A stretch of 8,498 nt of DNA from CAZPQV01 sp964588705 (lineage in GTDB: Bacteria > Bacteroidota > Bacteroidia > Flavobacteriales > Weeksellaceae): positions 1 through 8,498 of the forward strand of contig CAZPQV010000079.1 in the NCBI GenBank assembly GCA_964588705.1, read 5' to 3'. The position numbers were made by a program, and so were the translations under genes. This document shows, one piece after another, positions 6,933-8,498 of the stretch (the stretch's first letter is position 1; every line of letters begins with the position of its first letter). Under the pieces are notes generated by a model. The model ran no database searches. It was given only the letters and a program-made list of their open reading frames with translations, and was not told where the DNA came from.

Positions 6933-6987
6933 CAAAAAAGCAAGAGTATATAAATGCTCCGCTTTGCTTCGCACTCTTGCTTTTTTG
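6933..6987. terminator. 15-bp perfect hairpin with flanking A and T runs, probable bidirectional terminator
   Basis: CAAAAAAGCAAGAGT (6933-6947) is perfectly complementary to ACTCTTGCTTTTTTG (6973-6987) around a 25-base loop. GCAAGAGT/ACTCTTGC followed by T6, with matching A6 on the other side, is the form of a terminator usable on both strands. It could stop read-through from the recombinase genes as well as transcripts coming from the IS110 transposase. The loop is longer than usual. Confidence 0.5.
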
Positions 6988-7055
6988 CATTCCTCCACTT
7001 GAAAAATGGCTTTCTTTTTTTCTTTTTTTTCTTCTGAAAATATTTTAATCTATTC

Positions 7056-7146
7056 CAAATGCCAGAAAAATTAAATTTTCTTCTGCGTGCTCGTGGCAAC
7101 AATGGTTTGTTCTTGGCATTTGCGACCAGTTTCTTTTCCGGGGTCG
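7056..7146 (-). other. Structured stretch downstream of the IS110 transposase, possible IS non-coding end
   Basis: CAAATGCCA (7056-7064) pairs with TGGCATTTG (7114-7122), and CGACC (7123-7127) pairs with GGTCG (7142-7146). An A/T-rich near-palindrome lies inside the first loop. The stretch ends 22 bases beyond the transposase stop. IS110-family elements carry a structured bridge RNA in a non-coding end; in the IS1111 group it lies after the transposase gene, in the other group before it. Whether this is such an RNA cannot be decided from the window. Confidence 0.25.
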
Positions 7147-7168
7147 AGCCTCCAGTAAAAATCGGCCT

Positions 7169-8404
7169 CTAAGTAATAGAATTTATCTGTAATTCAACTC
7201 CCAGACTTTTCAGCCTGTCTACATAGGTCTGTATCTGCTTGTTTTTCTTGCGGTCATCAAGATATTCGTATCCTAAATCCTGGTATTCAACATTGTTTTT
7301 AATGATGTAATAACTCGCAATAAGAATCTTGTGCCCAAGGGCAAAAAGCGCTCTTTTCTTTCCTTTTCTTCCTATCAGCGACTCAAATTTTTTTCGGAGA
7401 TAGCAATTTTTTACCCTTGTGGAACTCCATGCACACTCTACCAGAATGGTACGGAGATATGCGTTACCCTTGGTAGCCCTTGACGACTTTGTTTTTCCTG
7501 CGCTCTCATTATTTCCGGGACACATCCCCGCCCATGATGCAAGGTGATTCACTGTTGAGAATTTATCCATCTCTGCACCTATTTCTGCAAGAATATTTGT
7601 GGAAGAAATTCTGTTGACACCGGGAATGGTCTGTAAATGTTCCAGATGATTTTTAAAGGGCATAGACAAAGAGTCCATCTGAATCTCGATATCCACAATT
7701 TTGCTTTCAATCTCGTGGATGCTCAGCCGGATAGCCCTGAGCATAAACTTATGGTGTGCTGTAAGCGAGCCGGAAAGAGCCTGTTCCAGTTCATCCTTTT
7801 TAGACTTGATCCTTCCGTGGCAAAGCGGAAGGATTTCTTCAAAGCAGTTTCGGTCTTCCAAAAGTGCATCGATGATTTTTGTTCCGGTCTTGCCAAAAAT
7901 ATCGCTGAGGACTTTGCTGAGTTTAAAGTTGGCATCCTGAAGTATCCTCTCGAAGCGATTACGTTCGGATGTTGCCTGCTGAACCAGTTTTTTTCTGTAC
8001 CTGCACAAATCCCGAAGATCCCGGATGATTCTTGGAGGAACAAAACTTGCCTTGAGCAGTCCGCTCAACAGGAGTTTGGCAATCCAGACACTGTCCTTTT
8101 TGTCTGTCTTGTGTCCGGGAATGTTCTTGATATGGTTGGCGTTGACGAGCAGGATTTGGAAGTCGCCGTCGAGGATATTGAAAACCGGTTTCCAATAAAC
8201 TCCGGTGCTTTCCATGGCGATATGGGTGACCCCGTATTGTTTAAGCCAAACTCTAAGTTCCTTCAGAGAGTTGGTAAAAGTGCTGAAGGTAACGGTTTGC
8301 TGATCAATATCCTTGCCCATAATTGTTGCAACCACGGTATCACGATGAACGTCCATACCGCAACCTCTTTCAATGATTTGAGGAAAAATAATGCCTGTTT
8401 CCAT
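7169..8404 (-). CDS. IS110-family transposase (RNA-guided DEDD recombinase)
   Basis: A 411-residue intact protein. The N-terminal RuvC-like DEDD domain shows GMDVHRDTVVATI (Asp18), AMESTGVYW (Glu65) and GHKTDKKDSVWIAKLL (Asp101, Asp104). A helical middle region (about 125-250) leads to the C-terminal Transposase_20 domain: IPGVNRISSTNILAEIG (260-276), LASWAGMCPGNNESAGK (288-304) with the probable catalytic Ser301, then KGNAYLRTIL. IS110 enzymes insert a circular intermediate at sites chosen by a bridge RNA and leave no long inverted ends. The ATG at 8404 gives the N-terminus METGIIFPQIIERGCGMDVH, which fits the family as I know it. A 24-bp palindrome and a TAACTTTG box lie directly upstream. 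The gene faces the recombinase genes and is unlike them in origin, so it is probably a later insertion. Frame and key residues are undamaged, so it may be active. Confidence 0.93.
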   Translation of the reverse strand: METGIIFPQIIERGCGMDVHRDTVVATIMGKDIDQQTVTFSTFTNSLKELRVWLKQYGVTHIAMESTGVYWKPVFNILDGDFQILLVNANHIKNIPGHKTDKKDSVWIAKLLLSGLLKASFVPPRIIRDLRDLCRYRKKLVQQATSERNRFERILQDANFKLSKVLSDIFGKTGTKIIDALLEDRNCFEEILPLCHGRIKSKKDELEQALSGSLTAHHKFMLRAIRLSIHEIESKIVDIEIQMDSLSMPFKNHLEHLQTIPGVNRISSTNILAEIGAEMDKFSTVNHLASWAGMCPGNNESAGKTKSSRATKGNAYLRTILVECAWSSTRVKNCYLRKKFESLIGRKGKKRALFALGHKILIASYYIIKNNVEYQDLGYEYLDDRKKNKQIQTYVDRLKSLGVELQINSIT

Positions 8405-8405
8405 G

Positions 8406-8429
8406 ACTTTGTGCTTTAAAGCACAAAGT
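8406..8429. repeat. Perfect 24-bp palindrome directly upstream of the transposase start
   Basis: ACTTTGTGCTTT is followed at once by its exact complement AAAGCACAAAGT, with no loop. It ends two bases before the transposase ATG (minus strand, one intervening base at 8405). In RNA the arms would hide the bases around the start codon; in DNA it could bind a dimeric protein. The minus-strand TAACTTTG overlaps its outer edge. Confidence 0.7.
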
Positions 8430-8431
8430 TA
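8424..8431 (-). promoter_or_regulatory. Candidate -7 box (TAACTTTG) for the IS110 transposase
   Basis: TAACTTTG fits the Bacteroidota TAnnTTTG element, 19 bases before the ATG. No TTG element was found about 20 bases further upstream, so the promoter is incomplete by consensus. If real, transcription would start inside the 24-bp palindrome and leave only a very short leader. Confidence 0.35.
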
Positions 8432-8498
8432 CCACGCGCAGTTTCTATTTTCATCGGGGTTTGTGAAAGAATTTTTTTCTCTCATGTTGGTTTCTTTT
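8430..8498. other. Non-coding sequence upstream of the IS110 transposase, cut by the window edge
   Basis: Only 69 bases are visible beyond the palindrome. I see no gene and no clear inverted repeat in it. It probably belongs to the insertion sequence, and in the main IS110 group it would be the position of the bridge RNA, but too little is present to judge. Confidence 0.3.

Larger units (their letters stand above)
6326..7168. other. 843-base region without a convincing gene, rich in homopolymers and inverted repeats
   Basis: Open frames here (63 and 141 codons on the minus strand, 37 on the plus) are of skewed composition, with long lysine, serine or phenylalanine runs from A/T tracts, and carry no domain I recognise. 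The stretch instead holds the diverged inverted repeat 6324-6415/6735-6828, the palindrome 6625-6714, the hairpin 6933-6987 and the fold 7056-7146, plus A and T runs of eight or more. It could be the non-coding end of the mobile element, an origin of transfer or replication, or a mosaic of older insertions. No tRNA or rRNA was seen. Confidence 0.6.
7169..8498 (-). mobile_element. IS110-family insertion sequence, ends unresolved
   Basis: The element is defined by the intact transposase. IS110 members lack conventional terminal inverted repeats and usually make no clear target duplication, so no end can be fixed here. The upstream non-coding part runs off the right edge; the downstream end lies somewhere at or below 7168 and could include the fold at 7056-7146. 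The coordinates given are therefore the minimum coding side plus the visible upstream sequence. Confidence 0.6.

Noticed and set aside
6677..7102. 141-codon minus-strand frame
   Set aside because: Composition follows A/T runs (lysine and phenylalanine/cysteine-rich stretches), it passes straight through the hairpin at 6933-6987 and one arm of the inverted repeat, and no domain is recognisable.
7637..8419. 260-codon plus-strand frame opposite the transposase
   Set aside because: It is the antisense shadow of a clear IS110 transposase and shows no protein motif of its own.
1..8498. CRISPR array, tRNA or rRNA
   Set aside because: No regularly spaced 25-40 base repeats were seen, and no cloverleaf or conserved rRNA stretch was found on reading both strands. 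Short repeats present are only two copies or are inverted.

Overview
The window looks like an accessory region of a Bacteroidota chromosome or large mobile element, most likely from the class Flavobacteriia. The basis is low-GC coding DNA, two promoters of the Bacteroidota form (TTG, 20 bases, TAnnTTTG), almost no Shine-Dalgarno sequences, an Rhs protein with a Bacteroidota-style core, and gene families that circulate in that phylum. The genus assignment is inference only.

Layout. Positions 3-1070 are the 3' end of an Rhs/YD-repeat gene whose conserved core ends in a DPTG motif near residue 137 and is followed by a variable tail of about 218 residues. A predicted lipoprotein follows one base later (1072-1464) and is the likely immunity partner. 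A hairpin terminator at 1473-1501 separates this pair from a convergent XRE-type regulator (1504-1869, minus). Between the regulator and the next gene lie two divergent promoters decorated with four GTACA motifs. A multidomain primase-helicase follows (2015-4369: CHC2 zinc finger, Toprim, AAA+/P-loop ATPase, C-terminal DNA-binding region). After a 142-base gap holding an 11-bp inverted repeat come two overlapping tyrosine recombinase genes (4512-5435 and 5432-6325). The first has a complete catalytic set; the second lacks the first arginine and the box II histidine.

Positions 6326-7168 hold no convincing gene but are full of structure: a diverged inverted repeat of about 92 bp whose outer 29 bp are nearly identical, a 90-base imperfect palindrome, a 15-bp terminator-like hairpin, and a fold next to the following insertion sequence. 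Positions 7169-8404 (minus) encode an intact IS110-family transposase with its DEDD residues and catalytic serine. A perfect 24-bp palindrome sits directly in front of its start codon. The IS ends are not resolved and one probably lies beyond the window.

How the genes may work together. The first two genes are a contact-dependent toxin/immunity module. Genes 3-6 look like the regulation, replication and integration core of a mobile element: a repressor controlling its own promoter and a primase-helicase, and a recombinase pair in which one member may be structural or regulatory. I do not recognise this set as a named element, and it is the best candidate for an undescribed system here.
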